Source of the DNA: Cryptomeria japonica | Taxonomy: Eukaryota > Streptophyta > Pinopsida > Cupressales > Cupressaceae | Assembly (NCBI RefSeq): GCF_030272615.1 | Contig: NC_081405.1 | Location: forward strand, 652,632,920-652,696,919 | Length of the DNA: 64,000 bases | Reading direction: 5' to 3' | Part shown: piece by piece, positions 34,348 to 45,060 of the stretch | Position numbering within the stretch: the stretch's first letter is position 1 | How the letters are laid out: each line of letters starts with the position of its first letter | Position numbers and translations under genes: made by a program | Notes under the pieces: model-generated | What the model was told of the DNA's origin: nothing | What the model saw: the letters and a program-made list of their open reading frames with translations, nothing else | The model's database searches: none

Positions 34348-36850
34348 AATGTATGTATGCATCAAGGTTGATCTAGGTAGATCCCAAAGAGTGTGGGAGT
34401 GATGTGAAATCCTAAGGTTGCAAATTCAAAATTTCTCGATGTTTCATTGTGAGCCAAGTTAATACACGCTTTGTGTGATTTGTTGCTATTGTCATGGCAT
34501 TTAGAGACATTTATTATTGACGGAAACACATTCTACATAATTAAAAAATAAAAATAAAAACAAAAATTGAATGATTAGAACACATTTCAATTCAAAAGGT
34601 TTGCCCAAAAGAAATGAATGTGCATCATCATATAGGGCATATGCATGTATATGTATATTTCTTCATTTTTTCTCATTTCTATTGATCTAGTCCACCAAGG
34701 GATTTGATCTAGGAGATTCAATTCACCTATTGAGTTAGCAAGTTCCTCAGTAGTTTTTGGATATACCACCTTGAAGGATTCCAATATTTTGAAGGTGCGG
34801 ACAATAAAATATTGTGATAAAACCTTATAGCACACTTTCTATTAGATTGGTTGCACATTGACGGGATCAATTCTACTCATCATATCAAGCTCATTATAGT
34901 TGGGATTAAGCTCTTCGGGCTTAAGATTTATATATCCATCATTCTTTTTGTGTTAGTTCAAACTCTTAAGATATTCATCAAGGTGATTTATTTTATAGTG
35001 GTGAAACATTTTAGAACAAATGCAACATTATGCATTCATTATGATTATAGAGATAAGTACGAATATCCTCCTAATTAATTATAACACAAATCTCATTTCT
35101 ATTATCTACCCAAATTCTATTATTTAAAAAATTAGGTATTAATAAATTGCATTTATTTGATAATTAGATTAAACATCTTATTATGATTACTTATAAAATA
35201 AATATCTACTTTGTCAACTAAAAAATAAATAAAAATTGTGTATGGATTCAATGCTATTATTTTCTTTGGTATAACCTTTGTTTCTCCAGAGCCTACCACA
35301 TGCCCCCTCTGGAAAATGGTGCGGGAGGGAAAAGAAGTAGCAGAGGAGAGGTTTTTCGATTGCTTTGATGGCTTATTCACACTGCTAAGGCTGGGGTCCC
35401 ATGGGAGGGGCTTGGGCTCTACTTTTGTGGAAGAGGCGGTCCCATGAAGAATTTTTTTTGTGCTACCGGATTATTTGGAATCTTTTCCAAAAAAATAGCA
35501 GCCCAACTTTTTAGGCATGCAAATTTGAGCAGGTGCAAAAGGGGTGGGGCTAGAAATTGCCCCACCAGCGTAGAGGTGTTATCTGCCACTTGTCAAAAAT
35601 CTAAATTTAATTTCTATTAAAAATTAGTTTTGGAGAGAAATGAATAAAGAAATGAATTATTTTTATTTGTTTTTATTATGTACATCCTATAAAAAATATT
35701 CACGAGACCACCACCCTCCTCAAATTTAAGAGTTGAAATTTTTAAGCTGGACTACACTACAAAATTAATGGGAGCACAGCTTAAAATTTTTCCTAAAAAA
35801 TCTCAACAATAACCGCTCTATTTTTTAGGAAGCCCAGACCCAGCCTAATTCTAGTTCTACTGGGAAATTTTTGGGAAGACAGGGAGGAGACCAGTAGTAG
35901 GGAAATTGTGTCAAGTTTTTTGGACACAAGGCAGAGGACGCTGTAAGGAGGCTAATATAGCTTTACACCTGCCATTGAGTTGCTGGTAAGTTCTAAAATG
36001 TTCCCCAATATCTATCATTTTATTTCTAAAATTAATGCACACTTCGGCGAATTAAATGTATTCACACAGTTGTAAAATGTTAATGTTTCCCCACTAATCC
36101 CTTTGTGCATCTCTGCAATTCAAAGCATTTTTTTCTTTGAGGGGTATTCTGGGACTGTAGAGCGCTTTCTGGCTTCCAAGTTTCGGGTTTTCCTGTTAGA
36201 ATTTTGTCATTTTTTTCCTACAATTTATGCATACCATGAGACCACAATTCTCAGGAAATACAGTTCACGCGCCTTGTTGCTTTTTCCTCCGCGCCTTGGT
36301 CCCTATAGTGACACAAAAATGTGAAGAAATATGATGTTCACTATAAAATTTCTTTGCTCTAATGGATGAACGGGTTAGGTCTTGTGGGAAAGTCGAAGAA
36401 GGCGAACCACCCAATTCTAATTTCTAGACGAGTCAGGGTATATTTGGTAGAAGAATAAGATTGATTCATTAATTTTGGAAGTAATCTTTGTTCCGTTAAG
36501 ACTGACTCTCTAGAATCTTCAAGGAAATCATTGTTTATTCATTTTGTTTTTCCTTAGACATCTGATTAGGTGCTTAAGGAATTTATATTAGATTCATGCT
36601 CTTTCATTACATGTTATTACTGTTGATACAGAGTCAGAATTGGGGAATTTGGCTATCAGGTTTATCTTATGCATCGCATGCCCCATACCAAACCCAATTT
36701 GAGTTTGACATTTTGGATGCCTGGAGCATTCATAAGAAACATCCTTTTCTCCTTATTACCTTTTGTCATTCCAAGATTAGTAGTATTAAGTCAATCCATG
36801 TAGTTCCCAGATATAGTGATTCATGTCGTACTGCATTATTGAAATGGATT

Positions 36851-36940
36851 GAGTGTAATAGCACAATCTACTTATTGTGATCCTATGGGAGTCAAGAGTG
36901 CAATAGCACAATCTTCTTATTGTGATCCTATGGGAGTTAA
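36851..36940. repeat. Tandem duplication, 45 bp x 2
   Basis: GAGTGTAATAGCACAATC at 36851 and GAGTGCAATAGCACAATC at 36896 begin two 45-bp copies that differ at three bases by eye. Confidence 0.88.
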
Positions 36941-38497
36941 GATACAGGCAAGAACCATGTGGCATTATTCATTAGGTATGTGAATAAGTAGTGGCTTCTT
37001 GCGATAAGAGATTCTGTAATGGGTTCTTGAAAGGTGGGCTGTTTGCCACCTTATTTCTTACCAACACCTGGATTGTAAATAATTGATATGGCTTGGTTGA
37101 TTTTATAGGTGTAGCTATTTTGTGATGTGTCCTTACTTCATTTTTTAATCTTCCTTCTTTTCATGTATTGGAACCAATTAGTTCTAGGCTGTTCACAAAA
37201 GTGGCTGCTTGAAGATTTATTTAGATTTATCATTTTGTCAGTCGTGATTGCTTAAAGAGAAAATTTGTAAATGGTAGGAATCACTAAGCTAGGAAGAAAA
37301 AGTGTTAGCTAATTGCAGGTCATTCTCCTTATGAATAAGACGAATTGCTGGTAGGAATGGGCTAGCTGTATAATTGATTAATCTCAAACTCAAAGCAGTG
37401 AAGATATAATAATGATGGTTTTGCTTGCATTTTCATGCGTTTGAAAGTCGAATGCATGAATGTTTTCTGATGCTATATTTTAATATGACGTGTATATGTT
37501 ATTGCTAGAAGACTCGATTATAATCATTAATAGACATCGTTCTATCTAGATGTTGTTTGCAACTTTGATTCAGTTCATCCAATACCTTTTGGTAGATTGC
37601 AGAGCATTACACATATGGCATCAACCATGTCATTCTTGTCATTAGGAGAGGACATTCTATTGTACTTATGAGATATCTCCTAAGAAAGCACTTTCAATCC
37701 AACCCTCTGCATCTACTTCTTTATCTTTTCTCACATCTGAGTTAATATTTGCAATTTTGCACTATCCTTTCCATTCTTGTCTTTCAAACATCCAGTCTTA
37801 CTCTGAGCTTCAGAACAACTCCTCCATGCATAATTGTAATGGAAGATCCATTTTGGAAGATTCTCTTTTCTCTTCTCCTGATGGGCATAGTTTTAAATCT
37901 GGCCAGATCTGGTTCAAATCCATTTGGATCTGTATTTTCTGGAGCAGTCATGTTTGTCTAGTTTGGTTCAGACTTTTCAATTCCTATATAAATTTTAGCA
38001 AGTTTTTGCTTTGTGAACAAATCAAATTCTTCAAGAGTGGTAACTATGCTGTTGGTCCTTCCTATGTGTTATCTCAAGGTCAAGAAAAAGCAATCCTTTC
38101 ATACATGTGATGTAGGGACTCTTACCAAGCTTGATATTACACTATAGCTAGTTATTCATGGCATGATGTTAATTTAGTCACCTAAACCTTTGTGAACAAA
38201 CCACATCCTGCGTACATTCATTCTAACTGAGATGTTTTATCTGCCAAAGATGGATTGCAAAAACCCTCAAGAATCAAATCCTGTTGTCACTTAAGAATCT
38301 TGCAATCTCTGCCTGCCCAGTACTGCCTGGATCTAATCCTTGCTGTGTCATTTAACATCTGTAAGTGGATGTTAATAAATTCCACGGTAAATTAGATACT
38401 TAGGCTATGCAAAGAATGTCCATTCAAGAACCTATTCGATGTCTAAGCCAAATTTAGTGCAAGCATCAGTAGGTTCTGGTGAAAATTCAAGATGAAG

Positions 38498-38668
38498 CAA
38501 TCAAGAAGGATGAGTTGCGGGTCTTCCACTGTAAGTGCTATAGAAAGTAAACTACAATCAAGAAGGGTGAGTTGCAGGTCTTACACTGTAAGCGCTATAG
38601 AAAGTAAACTGCAATCGAGAAGGATGAGTTGGAGGTCTTACACTATAAGTGCTATAGAAACTAAACTA
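38498..38668. repeat. 57-bp minisatellite, three copies
   Basis: Copies start at 38498, 38555 and 38612. In one frame each reads as a 19-residue unit (QSRR-S...TVSAIESKL). The unit length is a multiple of three, so a 79-codon frame (38492-38731) stays open. There is no other support for a gene. Confidence 0.88.
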
Positions 38669-39315
38669 CCTTATTCTTCTAGCTTAGATATCAAGTTGCT
38701 TTCTAACATCACCATATTCTATAGATTTTGATAATTTGTTAAGCACTTAAATCCCCCCTTAACAATTATTCTCATTAGCCTTGACTAGGTAATTGAATCT
38801 TTAGCATTAGCATACCTTTAGTTGTCATGCCTTAAAACACATCACTAAATTGGCTCTAGAAGTACTGCTCATCAAATCTGAATGTAGACTGGGTTTTAAC
38901 TTGTTCTAGTCAACTATTGAGATTTTAAATTACACTATCATATTGAATTTAGGAAGATAAGATGCCAATCAAATTGTTTCTTCTTTTATTAACATTTAGA
39001 ATAGTAAAAGATCAATTTCTACATAAATGTCCAGATCATTAAATCAAACAATGCTTATCATTCTAAATATAAAAACTAATTATAAATTAAATTAAATTCA
39101 AATTATCATACTCAATTGAGATAAAATATTTGACACACTTATTTTGAAGAGTCAACGTTAAATCTAGTGAGTAATTTATTGAATCAATTTTCAAGTGCTT
39201 TCAAGACTCTTTAGTCTTTGTGCACTGAGTGTTCCCAGTTAAGTTTTATCTATCCATTATATTAAGGTAAAAGATGATCCACGGTTGATAATTTTCTTGA
39301 TCTTGAATCTCTGTC

Positions 39316-39410
39316 CACGTGTCCATTTTAGAAATGGCGGTTAATAATTACCTTTTTCCCGATCTTGAATCTTGAATCAGATTCACCTCTGCAGAATTCC
39401 CTATATAAGG
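39316..39410 (+). promoter_or_regulatory. Putative promoter of the pectinesterase gene (G-box and TATA box)
   Basis: A CACGTG G-box lies at 39316-39321, in GTCCACGTGTCC. A TATA box (CTATATAAGG) lies at 39401-39410, about 150 bp before the ATG. G-boxes bind plant bZIP and bHLH factors and are common in light and stress promoters. That this one is used is inference. Confidence 0.6.
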
Positions 39411-39560
39411 ACTCCTGCGCGCTGGGTTCAAACCGCCAATGTTATTTGACATTTTAAAAGTTATTGAAAGCGATTAGAAAGCAATTTTTAAGCGATTATA
39501 GTTACTGCAAGCGATTTGATTTGATTTCTGCTCAATTGCCGAAAGCAATTTGGTTTCACA

Positions 39561-40511
39561 ATGAGGTTCGGTAGCCATTCAGAAAAGGTCGTGTGGGTAT
39601 TGTCGGCAGCAATACTAACAATGTGTGTGGCCGCCTGGATGGGCATTGCAATTTTCCACAATAGCAGCGGAGGGAAGCTCATCGACTCTAGCTGCAAGAA
39701 GACACCATACCCTGAGGTCTGTGTTTCAGCATTGCAATCATATGAAGGAGCGAATTCCAAGAATCTTGCTCATATCACTGTGAAGGCGAGCTTAAATCGA
39801 GCTCAGAAAGCATACAGCTCGACTTTGAAAGCAGCCTCCGAGTTTCCAGAACTCATGGCTTTTGAAGATTGCATTGGCCTGTTCGTAGATGTTGTGGATC
39901 ACGTCAACCGGTCGATGGCAGAAGTACCCGGCCTGGATGTGAATCCCTCCAAGGCTCAGATTGCAAATGCCAAGACATGGATAAGCGCGGCTCTCACGGA
40001 TATGGAGACATGCCTGGATGGTTTCAGAGAGACGACCGGGACAGTGATGGCCAAGGTGGAGGATCATTGTCAGTCTTTGACAAGATCTCTCAGCAATGCT
40101 CTGTACGTGTTCCAGCTCTACTTCCCTGATAACGATAATGTGTCTGGGTTTTCTGGGCGTCCTCTGTTTATAACCCTCACCCTGGGTCTGGGTTTTCTTT
40201 TCCTCCGTGGATGTCCCGGACCGATCGGAGGCTGTTACAAGTGCCTGCGTTGGCGTTGCATGTGAATGCAACTGTGGCTCAGGACGGCAGTGGGCAGTAC
40301 AAGACCATTGGAGAGGCTCTCATGCACGTGCCGTCTCATGGCAGTGAGCGGTATGTTGTCTATGTCAAAGCTGGCGTGTATGAGGAAAATGTGCTTGTCT
40401 ATAGGGAGAAGACGAATGTGATGTTGCTTGGTGATGGGCGCGACCGGACCATTGTTGCTTCCAGCAAAAATGTCAAGGATGGCTACACAACCTTCGCCTC
40501 TGCAACTTTTG
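39561..40511 (+). CDS. PME: Pectinesterase (PMEI-PME) exon 1, frameshifted
   Basis: Pectinesterase removes methyl esters from cell-wall pectin. The ATG at 39561 starts MRFGSHSEKVV, followed by a membrane or signal segment (about residues 9-31). A pectinesterase-inhibitor domain then runs from SSCKKTPYPEVCVSAL through MAFEDCIGLF to METCLDGF, with four spaced Cys. After about residue 200 the frame must change (between about 40165 and 40185) to continue as FPPWMSRTDRRLLQ. RRLL is the usual processing motif between the two domains. The PME domain opens with VAQDGSGQYKTIGEA, VYVKAGVYEENV and MLLGDG. The shift fits a 1-base loss; it could also be an assembly error. The exon ends TTTTG before GTATTT. 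Confidence 0.85.
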
Positions 40512-42074
40512 GTATTTTTTAAACTCTCTTTTCTAATCTAGATGTAGGAAAGATTATTGTGGGTTTTTATCTTACTTTTAATCTCTCTTCTTTATCTTTG
40601 TTGTGTAAGTCTCCTCAATTATGAATCCCTTATTCCATAAAAGAAAAGATGATAAAATTATATTTTCCCCAATTGAGAGCGCCTTCTGGTCATTTTTTTG
40701 ATAACTTCAGTTGTGTTCTATTTTGTATCTATTGTATTTGATTACATAGTATATTAATATTTTCTCCAATTGAGAGCCTTCTGGTCATTCTTTTGATAAC
40801 TTCAGTTGTGTTCTATTTTGTATCTATTGTATTTGATTACATGGTATATTTTTCCTCAATTTAGAGTGATCATTTCTTTAATAAGTTTGGTTCTGTTTTG
40901 TATTTATTGTGCTCTATTACTCAGAGATTTCGGATCATTTCTTGTGTTGTTCTTATTGTGGGTTTCTTTTTCACTTTCACTTTTAATTTCCCTTCTTTAT
41001 CTTTGTTGTGCAAGTCTGCTGAATTATTAAGTAACTCCATTAAAGAAAAGATCATAAAATTATTCCTGCCATTATGGTTTTTTTATAAAGAGTTTTCTGG
41101 TCATTTTTGTAACAAGTTTAGTTCCTTTTATATCCATTGTGTTTGATTGCATAGTTTTCAGTTTACGACATTTTCCCCAAGTTTAGAGTGATGATTTCTT
41201 TAATAAGTTTGGCTCCCTAAATTGTATTTATTATGCTTGATTACACAGAGTTTTAGGGTCATTTCTTCAATAAGTCTAGTTTCCTTTTAAGTACGCAGAG
41301 TTTTCAGTATATTGACATTCGAGATTGTGATTAGCAAGAAGGGAATAATTTATTATGTTTTGTTGTATTCTGAGTCTGCTGGAGCGTCTCCATGATTGCA
41401 TGCACATACAAAATGAAATAGCAGATTGATTAGCTCCAGTATTATGCAGTACATGTTTGAAAGATTATTTTAGATTTTTTTTTTAATTTGAATTAATATT
41501 CTTTATCCTTGATTTAAGAGTTATTTTTTATTATGGCTTGAAAGTGGTTAAACTTATCACTGAGCAATGCAAGAAAAACAAATTTGCCATTTCTTTCACA
41601 TATACTTACATCTGCATACAAGATTATGGATAACAAATAGCTTTGTTTTTACATGATAATTTTTGATTAATTTTCTACAGAATAAAAGATCACAAACCAG
41701 ATTAAATTTTATCAGATAACATAGTGGGGATTCTTAATTTTGTCTTTCTACTTGATTCTCCTCTTCTTTCCTAATTCAGATGTGCATATGTTCTCTCCAA
41801 CTTGTTATTTATTTGATTTTGTGTGTCAAAATTTTAGCCAGATCTTATTCAAATTTTAAACCGATCTATGTCAAATTTGTTGACTCCTCTATCTCACAGT
41901 CACACAATTGTTTCCGATACAGGGTTTTAGAAATCTGGAAATCCCTGTCAATTTCTTCTTATACATGGTTTTAGAAATCTGGAAACACTTGTCAATTTCT
42001 TCTGGTTAATTGAAGACTGCTTTTGCTTTAAGACTGATAGGTACTAACAAGTTTTAATCTGATCGTAAATGCAG
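40512..42074 (+). other. Intron of the pectinesterase gene (1563 bp), with internal duplications
   Basis: The 5' site is G|GTATTT and the 3' site is AATGCAG|GT. The join lies within a Gly codon and gives SATFGASGKGFIARDMTF, a good match to the family at its common intron site. A 97-bp tandem duplication starts at 40671 and 40768. A larger, diverged repeat of about 400 bp is visible (ATTGTGGGTTT at about 40557 and 40956). A 44-bp duplication starts at 41923 and 41967. The intron has grown by local duplication. Confidence 0.8.
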
Positions 42075-42757
42075 GTGCATCCGGCAAAGGATTTATTGCC
42101 AGAGATATGACCTTTGCCAACTTTGCAGGACCACACAAGAATCAAGCTGTAGCTCTACGTGTGGGAGCTGATCTGTCTGCCTTTTACCGCTGCAACTTTA
42201 TTGGCTTCCAGAACACCTTATATGTTCACTCCCTCCGCCAGTTCTACAGAGAGTGTAATATCTACGGCACTGTAGACTTCATCTTGGGCAATGCAGCTGC
42301 CATTTTTCAGAATTGCACTATTATTGTGAGAGCACCAATGGCCAATCAGACCAACACCATTACTGCTCAGGGCAGAAACGACCCCAACCAGAACACCGGC
42401 ATTTCCATTCAAAACTGCAGCATTGTGGCCTCCACAGATCGTGTTCCAGTCAGATCTGCTTATCTTGGAAAGCCATGGAAACTGTTCTCGCGGACAGTCA
42501 TCATTCAGAGCTTCTTAGGCGATGTAATCCACCCAGCTGGCTGGCTGGAGTGGTCAGAAGATTATGGTCTGGAAAGAGTATATTATGGAGAATATATGAA
42601 CAGCGGATCCGGCTCAAAGGTGGACGGGCGAGTTGGATTGGGGGGTTATAGGGTCATTAAAAGAGTAGAGGAGGTCAATATTTTTAGTGTTGATAATTTC
42701 ATTTCTGGGGCTACTTGGTTGCCATCTAGTGGAATTCCCTTTGATCATGAATTGTAA
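42075..42757 (+). CDS. PME: Pectinesterase exon 2, catalytic half with changed active-site residues
   Basis: This exon holds most of the catalytic right-handed beta helix. The QAVAL block (Gln) is intact in KNQAVALRV, and the Asp block reads VDFILGNAAA. The block that in the family is QDTL reads QNTL: the catalytic Asp is Asn (AAC, 42212-42214). The block LGRPW reads LGKPW: the substrate-binding Arg is Lys (AAG, 42470-42472). Both are single G-to-A type changes. The C-terminus GWLEWSEDYGLERVYYGEYMN and SGATWLPSSGIPFDHEL has normal family length, ending at TAA 42755-42757. With the exon 1 frameshift, this is probably a pseudogene or an inactive paralogue. Confidence 0.88.
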
Positions 42758-43204
42758 AAGTAGTTCCATTTAGGTTTAGGTAGTTTTTGATTTTATCATT
42801 GTAATTTAGATGTGCTGGAAGTATGGCCATGAGGGCCTGGTTCCGATTATGTGATTGGGGTAGCTGTAATTTTGGGAAGGGTCTCTTTTGGTTAAGACAT
42901 TGTAAAATCTATGTTTTGAGTCCATTTTGGGGATGTTTTTGTAAGAATATTTTGTAACTTTTCAACTTACAACCGGAGGTTTTCTTCTTCTTGGTTTTTT
43001 TCTGCCGGTATGCTCGCTTGAACCAAGAATGTTATATTTCTATATAATTTAATTCTGATGGCTTTGCCACTTTTGCGAATAGGCAGATTATATATGCTTC
43101 TGGTCTATGTCATTTGTTTTATACTATACAGTTATATATCTTGGTGGAAGAAACTTTTTAGTTAAACATGCTGCCACTTCTTCTCTTTTGATTAACAAAT
43201 ACAG

Positions 43205-43254
43205 TGTATTATGTAGAATATATGAACAGCGGACCCTGCTCAAAGGTGGACCGG
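43205..43254 (+). pseudogene. 50-bp fragment of pectinesterase exon 2
   Basis: GAATATATGAACAGCGGA and CTCAAAGGTGGAC repeat the exon 2 sequence at about 42578-42630, with a few substitutions and a small deletion. The match covers only about 50 bp, with unrelated sequence on both sides. It is a partial duplication about 0.6 kb downstream and not a second gene. Confidence 0.75.
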
Positions 43255-44749
43255 TGAATAAAACCACATATCAATACAAGCTGCATGGAAACTATGATTA
43301 CTGCTGGGCAAATGCCTTTTTTTTTCGCCATCTTGAAATTCACAGAGGTAAACAGAGCATTCTGTTGCCCTCTCTGAATCTTTCTGATTCATATATTAAT
43401 TACTATAACTATTAATTTGGTTTACATCAACATCTGCAAGCCTTATACAAACATGGGCTTGTTAAAGAGGGAACAGCCTTGCAAGCAATGTTGTATCATA
43501 TTTGGTTTACATCAACATCTATTAATTTACTCCGCTATTTATTCTTACCTAGCAAACTCAAAGATGTTTCCACAGGTTTATAAGTTGAGGTGAACAAATT
43601 GCAAGAATTTAGAAATGTAGTTTATTTCCGCATCAAATTTTTGGAATCTATGTATTTATATGTGCAAAGATTAGGCTTATTAGTCAAAGACTTGATCACC
43701 AAGAAAAGTTCTGAGTCACAAAGAACAATACATTCAAAAAAATGTCTTTAGGTCTGACAAAGCTAAGTCACAAAAGCATGCTTATATATTGCATGATGTG
43801 TAAGCTTTGTAACCATGGTTTAACGACTGACTTTTGTCAAGTTTCTTGCTTTACCATAGTTAAATTGAAAAGCTTTATTTTATTTCTTTTTATTCTGCTG
43901 AATCTTAAATGTTCTTACATCTTTTTAAGTTTGGCCATTGTGGTTTATGTCCAATTTCTTATTTTATGTTAAATTTGAGAGTATTTTTATTTTTTGAGTT
44001 TTATAACATTTTTTTTTTCTCATTTTAATTCTTTTATTCTTTTCAATTTTGTGTTTCTTTTATCTAAAGTTTCAATATTATTATGCTCTTCCTTGAGAAC
44101 CCTCTTTTTAATCATACAATGGTCAAGGGTCAAATTGAAAATGAAATAGTTGAAAATTGATTGATAATAATTATATTAATTGGGATTTATGGATAAGAAA
44201 TATATTGCTTTGACAATTGACATGTTATCTTTTGATCTTGCATGTTTAGCTAATGATGCAAATCCCGTGTGGATGATGTTCAACATAATTTGATTAACAA
44301 GCCCAAACCTTGCTATAAAGAACAAAAACTTAAATGAACAAGGTTACCCAAAAGGTAACCAAACTTAAGATTGTGCAACATTAGGAACAATCTTTTATAG
44401 AATAATATCATGACATGTATCTTAATCATATGACTTGAGACCAAAAAAACACATGGCCTATGCAAGTTTAACCATGCTAATGTGAATATGGGCTTAATAA
44501 AAACAAATAGGTGATTACCTTTCTCACTCTAACACCACCCCTCATTAAGTGTCACTTAAGGGGCACAATGAATGCATGGATGTGTATGGATGCATCTTGG
44601 TTACAAGTTTGATGAGGTACATGTGTACAAACAAGTGTCTCACAACTAAAGAAAATGAGAAAATTAACAAATAAGTTTGTCACATATATTTGCATCATTT
44701 GTTTCTTCATGAATGTCCTATATGAACTAAAGAGGCAATAAATTGTTAA

Positions 44750-45060
44750 TGCGGAAAATAACATCAAATCCATATGTTAAATCAAAAGGCAATCTATCAA
44801 TGGACTTCTTGGGAGTAATCGTATCCACCTATATTGCAAGCGTAATCTTAGAATCCCATGCTTTCTTATTCTAACCAAGCATTTTTTTAATAATTTTCAC
44901 CAAAATTTTGTTGCTTTATTCAATCTATCCATTCGGTTATAGATGATATAGGGACAAATGTGATATCACAATTCCATATTTAGAACAAACTTTAATGAAG
45001 TTAGTAGACTTGAATTATATTGCATTATCATCAATCTTTTATTTGAGAAATGTAAGTGTG
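44750..45060 (-). pseudogene. Degenerate Ty3-gypsy integrase relic
   Basis: On the minus strand the conceptual reading includes DDNAI, a stop, then FKSTNFIKVCSKYGIVISH. It continues to KIIKKMLG, NKKAWDSKITLAI, VDTITPKKSIDRLPFDLTYG. This follows the gypsy integrase path from the second catalytic Asp (SDN-type block) through the Glu region (NG-IE-SNK) to the W-D-K-L and T-P-F-L-Y-G blocks. Several stops interrupt it and no other part of the element was found. It is an old fragment, unrelated in detail to element E. Confidence 0.7.

Larger units (their letters stand above)
34353..39300. other. Intergenic stretch upstream of the pectinesterase gene
   Basis: No frame resembles a known protein. 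The segments around 35240-36330 and 36590-36880 are less AT-rich than their surroundings and could include exons or transposon debris. I cannot assign them. Two small tandem repeats (36851-36940 and 38498-38668) are listed separately. Confidence 0.5.

Noticed and set aside
38492-38731. 79-codon frame with a 19-residue repeat
   Set aside because: It is the translation of a three-copy 57-bp minisatellite and has no other coding support.
39792-40271. 159-codon minus-strand frame over pectinesterase exon 1
   Set aside because: It is antisense to a clear PMEI-PME coding exon and has no similarity of its own.
44300-44420. Possible tRNA or small RNA gene near the AAGGTTACCCAAAAGGTAACC inverted repeat
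   Set aside because: The short inverted repeat alone does not fold into a cloverleaf and lacks A and B box promoter elements.
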